Of a stretch of 64,000 nucleotides of DNA, positions 41,890 through 53,251 are shown piece after piece (the first letter of the stretch is position 1; each line of letters starts with the position of its first letter). The notes under the pieces were generated by a model. It was not told the DNA's origin. It did not search any database and worked only from the letters and a program-made list of their open reading frames with translations. The position numbers and the translations under genes are program-made. Source of the stretch: Mortierella sp. BCC40632 (Eukaryota; Mortierellomycota; Mortierellomycetes; Mortierellales; Mortierellaceae). Location of the stretch: assembly GCA_011634665.1 (NCBI GenBank), contig WAEK01000006.1, forward strand, positions 2,116,501 to 2,180,500, read 5' to 3'.

Positions 41890-44418
41890 CTAATCTTCTA
41901 ATCGGATCACTTTGGTTTCCTGCTCGGGCTCTTCAGCACCCTCAACTTGGTCAATAGTCCGCTTACTAGGCGAGTCGGAGTCCTTTGACTCGTCTTTGCT
42001 CTCTCCACCCTTCTCGCTTGGTCCGCCAACGTTCAGGGTGCTTTGAAAGGCTGAGGAGGTGTCCTGCTTGCACACCTCACGGATCGCCATGGTTGCATAT
42101 TGGCTTGAGCCCAGAGTCAGGTTCAATATCAAAGCTAGAAATTGCCCGCTCTTATTCTCATGAGTCTTGCCCGAGGCCGGCTCATCGCTCTTGCTCTCCA
42201 ACTGTGTCATCCTTTCAAGATCTGTAGTCGTCAGAGACACATCTGGGTCATCGTATCTCTTGATTTCCCACTCGACATTCTCCGGCTTACTGACGAGGGC
42301 ACGGTACGAGCCAGGAAGTGAGTACTCCTTGTGAACTCCCCGCATTTTCAAAGGGTCCAGCCCATCCTGCGCCATTATTTCCTTGTACTTGTCCATCAAT
42401 CCATGCTCTGGATAGATGATATCATATCCTGGGCATGGCAAGATTACATCATAAATTGAGTACTGATCCACATTCTCAGGTGTAAGTACTTTGGCCCTAA
42501 CATGGTCTTTCTCTTCTTTGCCTCCATTCCTAGACTTGACATTATTTTCCGCCAATGAGCCATCATCTTCCAAGTCAGCTGCACTCAATGGTGCGGATTT
42601 TTCATCCACAACGAGATCGCCAACTATAGGCTTATCACAACCATACATTCGGATTCGTTCTGTCGCCATGTGGTTCCAAATGTACGACTGGTACGCATGC
42701 ACATACATCATCCTCAAGTTTCGTGGGATGTTTCCAAGAGCCTCGAAATGGTTGTTTTGGTGTCCAGCTTTCTGATAAGACCACAAAATCCGCGTTTCTG
42801 CCACCCATCGCCTTGGAAACATCCTTAGCGCCTCCTTAGCATCCCGGTGCTCTACCCAATGTTGACGGGCTTTTTCTGCATCCTCTGCTTCTCCAGGACG
42901 GGGTAAAAGGATTAGGTCAACAGCTTGGCTCCACGCTCCCTTGATAATCGCTCGTCCAATTTGATGAGTGCCCACTGATCCGGTTCCAAAGCGTTGCATG
43001 CCATAGTAGTTGATGAATCCCTTATCCCTCAACGAAATCATGGCCTTGTCCAATGTATCCTCAGAGTCCACTTGAACATTACGAAGAGTGATCGTGAAAC
43101 GGTTGCCGTTGAGATCACCAAGTTTGAGTCCTCGAGATACATAGCTGAAATCGCCGACGCGCATATTACGGAGATTTTTGTTCAAAGAAACTAAACGCTC
43201 TGCCTTGACCTTGTGTGCAGTGACCCACTGGCTGGTGATGCCACGTCTATCCTTGGTTCCTGCCAAGGTAAACACCTTTCCAGGAACACTATTATGATCT
43301 AACTAGGTTAGAACCAGATAATTGAACAAAGTGCTATTTGGATATATAGAAATATATAAAAAAGAATTGGAGTTTGTCTCTTCTCGCTTACCCGAGTACA
43401 GCAGTGATATGATTAATGGCTTCCATCGTCTCTCTGTTTTCCTTGTACAGGCAGAATCGACAAAATTCGCCTCCAAGATCTTGCCAAATATCAGACTTCT
43501 TTCCACGTTTGTCTAAACAGCGTTTTTGATCGGTTTCATCAAAAGAAAAGCCGTTAGGATTCATAAATCACACAGTTCAACGAGTTTGTGAAGTCGATTC
43601 GTTAGAGTCGGTCTCATACCAAAGTTATCCTTCTTCTTGTGCATACGAAGTCGGATAGCTCCATCCACCGTCTCTGAAATCATTCGTCCTTTGAACCGTT
43701 CCTTGACCAAAGTATGGATAGCAGTCCGTCTAGTCTTGTCCGCCTCAGGCTATGATTTGATGTAAAAAGTCGAATCAGAGAGTATTGGCACGCTGATTTA
43801 AAAAGGAGGGAGGGGGGGACGCCCTATTCTTTCCCACATCCATTTCTCGAGACCGGATTATTTCACTTACTTTGAGCATAACAAATTCAAGGTCGTTTCC
43901 ATAGGTATCTAGCATTTTCTTGATTTGGGCTACGATTTCCTGGTCATCGTTCAAGAGTTTTGATAGTTCTGCCAGCTTGGTTTCTTCGCTCATGTTGAGG
44001 TTGGCCTGTTCGGCTTCTTCCTCCGCCTGAATCCGCGCTTGGCGCTGCTTTACTCCTTCTGGATCCGGTATAGGTAGATCAAACGACGTCAAGTGTACGA
44101 CGTTGTTCTCCTGATCCACTTCGTTCACAATAAAGTCTGAATATCTGGTTTTGCAGTTGCGCAAGTGCATGCAAAAAAAAAAAAAAAAATTAAGATTTTA
44201 GCAAGGGAAGAGAAAATAAGTCTTTTTTTTTTTTTTTTTTTTGAGTACTCTGGAGCACTGTTCGCAACTTTGGGAGAATCAGGATTTGATCATTTTAAAT
44301 ACCGCTGCTTAATGACACCAGAAAATCCCGGGATCGAAGGATCCACAAAAATGCGAATGCCGACAACATCCTCTGTCATCTTGGACACCGCCATTGGTGC
44401 TTCAGTCTCTGTCGCCAT
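41890..44418 (-). CDS. PUS7: tRNA pseudouridine synthase Pus7 (TruD family)
   Basis: Five exons, complement of 41890-43288, 43392-43512, 43620-43749, 43871-44145 (first base 44144 by phase) and 44303-44418; 679 aa. TruD hallmarks: KQRYSDFIVNEVDQENNVVH, FCRFCLYKENRETMEAINHI, AGTKDRRGITSQWV with the catalytic Asp at about residue 227, GNRFTITLRNV, INYYGMQRFGTG and YVHAYQSYIWNHMATER. It converts U to pseudouridine at U13 and U35 of tRNAs, in U2 snRNA and in mRNAs, in the nucleus and cytoplasm. The first intron contains A17 and T20 runs. The acidic tail (residues about 600-679) is not conserved. Confidence 0.94.
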
Positions 44419-44621
44419 GGCTGATCAAGTAAGGAAAGATAAAAAAAAAAGGGTGTGACTTGGTCTCTTTTTGTGTCGTGGCTTTTTTTTTTCCTTTTTT
44501 TTTTTTTTTTTTTTTTTCAGGGTTTGGACGTCTTCAAAAGATCTGCCTCTCCAGTTTCGTTTGTTTCCTTCTCTCTCTCTTTCTCTCTCTCTCCTCCCGA
44601 CTTCTCACTCAAAGCACCAGA
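44419..44621. promoter_or_regulatory. shared PUS7/elongase divergent promoter
   Basis: Only 203 bp separate the two start codons. A CTTTTTTTTTCC and T23 pyrimidine tract ending in CAG (44482-44520), then a TCTCTC tract, precede the elongase ATG; this may be a T-rich promoter element or a 5'-UTR intron acceptor. Confidence 0.5.
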
Positions 44622-45599
44622 ATGGAGGCAGTCCAGTTACTCAAGGCCTTTGGAGCCCAATACTTGAACCTCAACTTTGACGAGCAAGGACGCTACCTCT
44701 TCAGGAACACAGAAGATACCTGGGTCATCGCCCCTCAACCAGATAATATCCTCTATCCAGAGACCTATGATTTCTTTGTCAACTGGCGTACCCCTGTTGC
44801 CGCTGCCATTCTCTATGTCCTCGCTGTCATCGTCCTGAACCCTAAGAAAGGCAAGGTCTCCAGAGTGGTCGCTGCCGACTCCCGCTCTCCCTCTAGCAAC
44901 AGCAAGGAAGGAAAGACCACGTCATCTCAAGAGGTGGCCGAATCCTCCCCTTTCATGACAGCCCTCGTCCTTGTCCACAACGCCATTCTCTGCGTTTACT
45001 CGGCATGGACCTTCTACGGCATGTTCTTTGCATGGAAACACTCACTTCAGACTCACTCGTTTTTGGATGCCGTCTGTGACAAGGATGGATCCTTCTGGGA
45101 CCAACTTGGCTATTACTCGTATTACTTTTATCTTTCAAAATACTACGAGATTGTCGACACCATTATTATCCTACTCAAGGGCCGGCGTTCATCCCTTCTC
45201 CAGACATACCACCATGCAGGTGCGATCATCACTATGTACCTCGGTTACAACTACCGTGCACATCCGATTTGGATTTTCACTACCTTCAATTCATTCGTAC
45301 ATACGATCATGTATGCTTACTATGCAGCAACGTCGGTTGGATTGAAGCCCCCTGGAAAGAAGTACATCACCTCCATGCAGATCACTCAATTCTGGTCAGG
45401 CATTGCGATTGCCTTGTGGTACCTCTTGGCCTCTCCAAAGGGTTGCTTTGAGAACCCTGGGTCAAGATTTGCTATTTGGAGCGTTCTCTCCTATGTGCTC
45501 CCGTTGATCTATCTTTTTGTCTCTTTTGCAAAACAAACATATGGCAAGGGCCGTGGCAAGACCAACAATGCTGCCGCTCAGACCAAGAAGGAAAAGTAG
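44622..45599 (+). CDS. ELO-family very-long-chain fatty-acid elongase (condensing enzyme)
   Basis: Single exon, 325 aa; the ATG at 44622 is chosen because the upstream frame is pyrimidine-tract junk. It carries the ELO signatures YYFYLSKYYEIVDTIIILLK and the histidine box LLQTYHHAGA (residues about 193-201), then FNSFVHTIMYAYYA, and about six to seven membrane segments. Ends in KKEK, a KKXX-type ER-retrieval signal. The core (KGRRSSLLQTYHHAG, PPGKKYITSMQITQF) is close to the Mortierella elongase that acts on saturated and monounsaturated C16-C18 acyl-CoAs, rather than the delta-6 PUFA elongase. It condenses malonyl-CoA with acyl-CoA in the ER membrane. Substrate range is inference. Confidence 0.93.
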   Translation: MEAVQLLKAFGAQYLNLNFDEQGRYLFRNTEDTWVIAPQPDNILYPETYDFFVNWRTPVAAAILYVLAVIVLNPKKGKVSRVVAADSRSPSSNSKEGKTTSSQEVAESSPFMTALVLVHNAILCVYSAWTFYGMFFAWKHSLQTHSFLDAVCDKDGSFWDQLGYYSYYFYLSKYYEIVDTIIILLKGRRSSLLQTYHHAGAIITMYLGYNYRAHPIWIFTTFNSFVHTIMYAYYAATSVGLKPPGKKYITSMQITQFWSGIAIALWYLLASPKGCFENPGSRFAIWSVLSYVLPLIYLFVSFAKQTYGKGRGKTNNAAAQTKKEK

Positions 45600-46184
45600 T
45601 AGAGCCATCTTTCCTCCCTCCCCCTCCCCTTTTTAAAGTTCCCACGCTTCCGAGCCCTTCCAATGTATTCTGCATGTAGGAAGATAATCAATAAAGTTTG
45701 CCCCATCCTTTTTTTTTTTAATTTCATGGATCACAATCCCGGTCGGTCCGTCCACCAAATTTTCATCGGGATAGGAACTGATTCGAGTGTCGGAAATTTC
45801 GATGAAGAAACTTCCAATGAAGGTGGCTCAAATAAAGATCCACTTCTCCAAAAAAAAAAAAAAAAACAGATTACGGAGAGAAAGCGTTTACCATGGCAAA
45901 AGCATGTATACAATTAATTGCCTCTCTACTATGCCTTCTTTTCCTTTTCCTTCATTTCTTTCCTTCCTTCCTTCCTTCCTCTTTTTTTTTTTTTTTTGAA
46001 AGATCGGTCATTCTTATGCTTGAGCTCCAGGGGTCCCTTTGAACTTCTGGTCATCAACTTTGGAAGAAGAAGGAAAAAAAAAAAAAAATGAAAAAAAAAA
46101 AAAAGGAGAAAAAAAAAAAATGGAGATAGAGAGGGAGAGGTCCTACAACACCAGTCAAAGCCAATTACTGAGAAAGATCTCTCA
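45600..46184. other. convergent 3' spacer, low complexity
   Basis: 585 bp between converging elongase and helicase genes. It holds AATAAA (near 45690), T and A runs, a (CCTT)n tract (45960-45980) and a (GAAAAAA)n stretch (46065-46125). No gene seen. Confidence 0.6.
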
Positions 46185-49100
46185 CTAGTATTCGTCATCA
46201 AAGATGTCCTGCTCCGAAGGATCAAAGGACCGTTCCAGAACCAGTTTTGAACTTGACATCCGTTTGAACTCGCTATCATTCGATGGCCATCGAATGGGCG
46301 ATTTCTCAGGTAGACTAAGCTGTTGATGCGTTTGCTGCTGCTGCTGCTGTTGTTGTTGTTGTTGTTGCTGTTGCTGTTGTTGCTGAGAACTCTGGTGAGA
46401 CATGAATCCTCTCGAGACATTGGAGAAAGCACTCGGATCATCGTAGTCAAGAGTCTGAGATCTTTGACTTTGTACAAGAGGCACCGTCGCGACACTATCA
46501 CTTTGCCTGCTGTGTGTAGGGAAGGAAAAACCTTTCATCGATAATGTAAGACTCTTCATGTCTGGCGTGTCCTCGTCAATATTCAATGAACCAAGCGCAA
46601 GTCGTTCTCTGGCAACGCGTACACTTTCTTCTTCTTCCTCTCCATTCGCATCTTCGTCGTCATCTCGACCAGTTGCATTATGAGTCGTGGTCGTCTCTCC
46701 AAGGAGTAACGAGGCTCCCTGATGGCGTAGGCCAAGATCGGTATTGTCCGGTCCTATACTTGGAAGATTCACAATCCCCGAGTCGGCTCCCAGTCCGAGA
46801 AGGGGCATTGGCCCAAAGCTCTTTTGACTGTCCAGTGGACTGTACTCGTGTTCAACATCCTCTTCTCCTGGATCGTCTCCATTATTTCCATTCTGCTCTT
46901 CCTCGTTCTCATCTCTATCCTCGTAGCTTTCATCGTCCTGCTCATACTCCAGGCTTGAAGGGACAACAATAAAGCCTTCGTGCTCATCTTCTGCATTCCC
47001 TCCAAGCCAACGACGACGATCAAGATTCTCGACGTACTGTGACACAAGAGTGTTTTTCTCAAGTCTACCCATGAGAGTCGCTCCTTTTTGACCAGACGCA
47101 TGAGCTGGGTTCACTATAGAGAGAGGTAAGGTGGCGCCTGTGTATGCATCGTTGCGAAGGCAGAAATGCAAGTACGCCGCCCAATTCTCGTCCATAACAA
47201 GGAGCTCGGGGTTGCCAACAACCACTAACATTGCCACCGCACGAGTTAGAGCCACGTTGAATCTCTTTCGGAAGTGGACAAGGCCCAGTCCTTGTCGCAC
47301 ATCCTGATCCAGATACTTTGCCCGGCTTCTAGTGGTGGATATAAGCACGATCTTATACTCCTGCCCCTGATAATCCTGATAATACAAAAGAGGTTGTGAT
47401 GGAAAGTAAACCTTAGTACATTGTGGTACAAACTGCATCAACACACGATGGATAAAGTAAAGTGGTTGTACATTAGTAAATAGCTTACCTCAACAGTACC
47501 GACATTGACCCCAGCAAGACCCTTGGATCGAAGGAGTTGTCGCAAGAGCTTGACTTGCTCGCGGAAAGGCGCGATGACTCCGATATCCTTTACCTCGACA
47601 TGGAATTTATCTTCGTCGTCGTCGCCACCTTTTGAGGGAGCCATTAGGTCCTCAATCATGGAAGCAACTTGTTCAGCCTCTGCTAGATTGTACCAGGAAG
47701 CTGCCTCGTCTAGCTGTGACTTATCCGTTCCTTTGACCCCTACAAAGACTATGGGGCAGTTGGGATTACGCAATAGAGGACATCCCAACATCGAGTCTGT
47801 CTGATCCTTCTCTGCAGAAGCAATAAGCGTGTCATTGTAAAACATCGCCGAGGGCATCATAAGCATCTTGGAATGGCTGCGGTAATTTTGAACAAGATTG
47901 GCAAAACATGGAATAGTCTTTGCCAAATATTCAGCCTCCTTTGATAGCCTTGGCTTTGTGCCAGAGTCACATTGCTTGGGGCGTGCAAATTGTCGACTTT
48001 GGGGGTGATCACGATAGAGAGGATCAGTTGTAATGAGGCGTTCAAGGAATGACATTTGGAGTTCTGGCAAAAATGTCTTTGGTCCTAACTGTTGATGATC
48101 ACCGCAGAGTACAACTTGAGGTGGTGTTTCGGTCTCTTCAAGAACACAGAGTAAAGGAATGTCTGTTTCTGGCTCAATGGCTTGAGCAGCCTCGTCGATC
48201 AATAGGTGTGTCCAGTGGGAACGTTTGTCGCCAGTCAAACCTTTATCAACTATGTATTCACGGAGGCTTTGGTTACTTGCACCGGCCGAGATCAAAAGAC
48301 CTGCATCTACGCACGTGCAAACTACGATGCGGAACTGCAACAAGTCGTCTAGCGGTGGAATGTCAAAATATACAGATCCGAAGCAGTACGGCATAATCAT
48401 CGTCGGGACCTCGGCAAAGGTTCGTGAAGGGTCATTAAGTCGAAGCAGGTATTGTGGTTTCAGGTAGGGTATAAGTCGAAGCATGATTGTGTCGCAAGCC
48501 GAATGCGAGGGTGCCGTAATTAGGATATGAGACTGAGTATCGCTCACGATGATCTGCAGTGCTGTCTCCGCCAAGGTTTTAGTCTTTCCAGTGCCTACAC
48601 CCACAATATAAGGTGAAGGTCATCATATCGTTAGTGTTAAGAAATGACCCATGCGTTAAATGTCATGATTTCATCAAGCAAAAGATTTAGACCCTACCAG
48701 GTGGCCCTGAGATGACAAAAGGGACCGTGCCATAGTCATTTCGGACAATACTCTCTACAGCGGATTTCTGTTCCCAGTTAAGCGAAGGATCCACAAATTG
48801 AAGAGTAAGGCTTGGAAGTTTTGTCCGAAGAACTGCGTCGTAGACTGTTGGAAAGAGTAGTGACCGTGGGGAATAGTTTTTGTCGTTGTCCCCATCAGTC
48901 GTCAGCTCTTGTGCAGGATCACGAGGATGGTACCCAATGAATTCTTGAACTCCACCAACAGCTCGATACATTTCGCTTATCCTGCTATTGTTAACCTTGA
49001 ATTGGACATTCCAACGCTCATGCACCAATGAAGGCAGGGCCCCAATTGGAAGATGGACATAGACGCTATTGGTCCGCATATTGGTTCCGTGTACAAATGT

Positions 49101-52100
49101 TCTGTATTCGATTCCTGTAAAGACTCCATTGGTGACTTGTCGAACGATGATTGAGTCACCCCGAAGCAGCAACGGACACTTCTCGGAGAGGCCACCAACC
49201 TGAATTTGGAAGAAGTTGGAGGCAGCATCATACACTTTGATCTCGACCATGAATAGATTATAAGACGAAACATCCTCTTCGTAAAGATGTTTTTCCACCT
49301 GGAGTAGAGGCTGCAGTCGAGCCGCGTAGCTGTCCGCAGAGAGATCCACGGTGATTTGTCCAGGAAGGATCACTTCCAGAGGCTCCACAGCCGGAGGATC
49401 CAGGGAAAATTTGCCATTATGTTTTTTGTAGCACGGATGATCACAAGCCTTGAGATACTCTTGAAAGTCAGTTGTCTCAACAGGCTCCCCCTTGATCACC
49501 ATCCGGGTCTTGACAAGGTTCAGGTTGCGCAGCCACTGAGGAGTGTACGATTTGGCAAAAGGGTCCATCTCTCGATCTATCTCCGTGCTGTTTGTCACGT
49601 TCCAAGTAAGTTTCCTTCCAATCAACGTCGAATCGTTCACCAATATCAGTAACCAAGTGGAGAAGAAACCCAAGTTTGCTGATAGGTTAAATTGGTTCAG
49701 AAAGTATTGGAATGTTAATAAAAGAAACAATCTTCATAGTCATGATAGGAGCAATAATGGAACGTGAAAAAGACTCTAGTTCTCTTACCTCCAGTTGCCA
49801 ACGAGATATCAATATTTCCGAACATAGGCTCAGTTCCATCTGCAGGATGAACAATGATCGGGTCGCGCATTAAGCATGTAACCTGATGGTGAGCATTAGA
49901 GATGATTTTGAGGGCCTTAAACTGCAAGACTTTTGTTCCGTGATTCTCAATGCGAATTGTCTTGATCACGGGCTCAGACTTGGGCTTGACATTGCCAAAA
50001 TCAATATGCATTGGCACATAGAGATCCAACTTTTCTGCCAACAGATAATCCTTGTGGCTTTCGATCCACTCTGAGATTTCTGTTTGAACCAACGACTTTT
50101 CAAACGGCTCTTGTCGTCTCAGCACACTAACAGAATCAACCGGACTACCGGAATCACTTGGTGTTACTGACTTTCCATGACGAGTCCATGCATTGAGGTA
50201 ATCATATTTTTGTAACAGATCCAGGAAATCCAGATTGGCCTGCACAGCATTAGAGTGCTCGCTACGCGTGCTGTGGTGGTTCGGTGAACCAGAAGTAGGG
50301 CTCTTTACTGTGGGCTTTTGCTCCGATGGGCTCGAGGCTCGTGTCGATGATGCCTGGGGAATCGATCCGCGTCTGGACTCGGATGCCGTGCGTTTCATAT
50401 CCACTCCAAACCCAGCTGCCCTACCAGTCTCACTACCTTGGCGACTAAGTGGCACATGTGTAGGAGGCGATTCCGATCTGGTCTGTGAAGAAGAATCCTC
50501 CGGTCGATTTGGTGGGAAAACATTTGTGCGAGGATTGACCAACAAGTTGTTCATCCCATGGGAAGGGCTGGATTGTGGATGGGGAATCGGGATCCCCGCT
50601 GCTAGAGCAGCCCCATGGGAAATCATCACCCATTCGCTACCATTATAGATAGGAAAATAACCCGGAGGTAGCTTCACAACATTGGCTTGAGACTCCTCCG
50701 AATTGGTTCTTCGGAGAGGTCCACGACTGTCGATAGTAGCTTCTGGTAACACTGAGGACTGTGTCTGTAGATGCTGCTGATGCTGTGACTGCCGAGAGTG
50801 CTGCTGCTGTTGCTGGGTAGTCTGGTGGGGCTGATGTGGTAGAGTATGATACTGTGACAGGTGTTGCTGATGATGGGTTGGTGGGTAGGATGGTTGCTGC
50901 TGCTGTTGTTGTTGGGCCGAAAGCTGATTCTGAGCCAGCAGGTGGGATCCAGGAGAAGGCTGATAGAAGCCAGAGTATTGAGGCTGATGTTGGCTGTACT
51001 GCTGTTGGTAGTGATGCTGAGAGAGCTGTTGCTGATGATGGTATTGCTGCTGTTGCTGATATTGTTTTCCAGGAGTAAAGGGCAAAAAGCCTTGGGGCTG
51101 CGCTGCAGTGTGCTGAAGTACACGCTGTCTCGATGGCTGAGGTGCAACAATTGGCGTGCTGGCCATGCTATTGAGCTGAGAAGACAATGGTCGGCCGAAT
51201 CTCTGATGACTCTGATACGATGTTGCCGAAGGGGTGAAAGATCCGAACGTAGCATCAGGAAGGTATCCACTCACACCAAATGCTGACTGTGATGACGTGA
51301 GTGGAGTCTCTGGGGGCGCATGAGGCACAGAGTTGGGTATACGGAGAGATGCCTGATCCGGAAGATGCTGTTGGTGCTGGTACTGTTGAAGCTCCTGCTG
51401 TGCCTGCAGCGCTTGCGCCTGTGACAATCCTTGTGCAGCGAGCGAGCTCTGGCCTTGGGTCTGGCTTTGAAACCGTCTTTGGCCCTGACTCGAGTGCTGG
51501 TTGGGAAAAAGGGACCAAGGGGTGCTACTGCCTGACTCGATACCCTCTCCGTCATTACAACTGTTTTTAGGCAGGCCGCTCTCTTGACCGAAAGGACGCG
51601 TGTCTGCGCTATCCTGTTGGCGCAGCATCGACGGGGGCATATTCGATGGTTGGCCATCCTCGAAGCCTTGGTCAAAGAAAGTCCCTTGTAAAAGGCCCAC
51701 TGGTGTAAGTCGTTCGTGTGAAGCATCCAAACTTGTATCTAATAGAATACTGCCGCCACTGCTGCAACTACCAGCATGACTGTTACCACTTTTGCTACCA
51801 CCGCCGCGATGAGCAGCAATAGTGGACTGTGTCTGATTCAGGCTGGGAAGCGGCGGAGAATAGGCAGGGGCACAGCCGGGGCTAGGCGTTCGTGATAGTT
51901 GTCCAATATGAACATTCCCCCCATGGCCTCGAGTAATTGTACTATGGGCATCTTGGCCCTGGGTTGGAGTCTGATGACCCGAGGATGTTCCTATCGACGG
52001 CAGTGGTCCGAACGATCCGCCGTTCGAATGGATTGACAAGCTGCGACGACTAATTGCTTGACCATGATGAGCGGGTGCTGGTCGATTCAGTGCCCCTTGG

Positions 52101-52312
52101 TTTATAAAGCCAGAGACTGACGTCTCCAATGAGTGCTGTGAGATTCCACGCGGCTGCCGAGCAACATGACTGGGATCAAGCGGCTGGGGCAAGAGCTGAT
52201 TCTGATAATGCTGCATCATGCCGAACTGATGCTGGTGCTGCGATGAGTGCTGCGGCTGGTGATGCTGGTGCTGAAGGGGTCCGATGGGGGCTGCTGCGAC
52301 GGAGTGGTCCAT
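46185..52312 (-). CDS. MOV10/UPF1-like superfamily 1 RNA helicase with Gln-rich N-terminal half
   Basis: Four exons, complement of 46185-47375, 47489-48594, 48698-49678, 49789-52312; phases agree, 1933 aa. ATG at 52312; upstream in-frame codons lack ATG. Residues 1-700 are Gln/Ser/Pro/His-rich and prion-like. About 760-1150 resembles the N-terminal beta domains of MOV10/SDE3 (VPMHIDFGNVKPKSEPVIKT, RGDSIIVRQ). Helicase motifs: NWEQKSAVESIV (Q), GPPGTGKTKT (Walker A, spanning an intron), LLIDEAAQAIEPE (II), LCGDHQQLGP (III), LVQNYRSH (IV), IGVIAPFREQVKLLR, DYQGQEYKIVLIS (V), FNVALTRA (VI). The C-terminal tail has a 19-Gln tract. Family members unwind RNA in silencing, transposon restraint and decay; the exact role here is unknown. 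Confidence 0.9.
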
Positions 52313-53251
52313 GACTTCACGGGTGCAACCCACGATGCTCGAGAGCAGAGGGCTGGCGGGCGCGCAAGTCCGCCAGGCTCGGCGCTTAGTTCAGGCTCGG
52401 TCACGGGCAGGACAGGTGGATGACTAAGAGTCTTGCAGCAGCGAGGACGGGAGAGGAACAGAACGAAGCAGATGAGAAAGACAGAAGACAGCGATGAGGA
52501 TGAAGTCAAGCAGACGACGAGGGCAAAAAGAGGAAAGAGAACAGAGAGACAAGGGCTAGACAAGGCCGTCTGTTGTTTTTTGGGGGGGAGAGAGTATTGT
52601 TTTTTTTTTTTTCTGCTGATTTCCAAAACGAGAGCCTAGCACACCCACGCCCGACAGTGAACATGCAATGCACACAGGTGCAGCAGAGACACTCTGACGG
52701 TGGCAAGCACCTGCACGCATGCCAAGGACTCCCTTTCACCTCAGTCCCTCAGTCCCACAACAATCCTTCTGTCCACCCGTACACTTTTCACCTTCCTGCA
52801 CACGTATGTCGTCGCTCGCTTCGCGTTGTCCCACAGGAGTCAATGGTCCTCATGGCCAGCAAGCGAGTCTCTGTTCTCTTAGTCCCAAAAAAAAAAAAAC
52901 AAGGCCCTTAAGCCTATCAAAAAAAAACATGTGGAAGACTGCTTCAGGCAAACTTGGCTCTCTCACTCTCCTCTCAACGACAAACACGCCCGAGGAGCTG
53001 ACAGTCAGAACAGACAGGAGAGGAGAAGCATATTCAGGACTCAGGCATTCCAACTAATCGACATCTCATCGGTATCCATCAACTTTGCTAGTCTGAGAGA
53101 ATCACTTGATATTCCGCGCATGACCTTTCACTAGGCGCAAGTTGACAGGCTCCATCAAGCTATTCCATTTCGACGCGCATCAAACTCGCCCAAATACGCG
53201 CGCTCTTTGGCAATCTAGTTTATCCGAGTCAACAAAAGAGACAGAATAACG
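52313..53251. promoter_or_regulatory. divergent promoter region helicase/POM152
   Basis: 939 bp between divergent starts. A T14 tract (52598-52612) and A-rich runs (52888-52901, 52919-52929) are visible; no ORF is supported. Confidence 0.45.
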
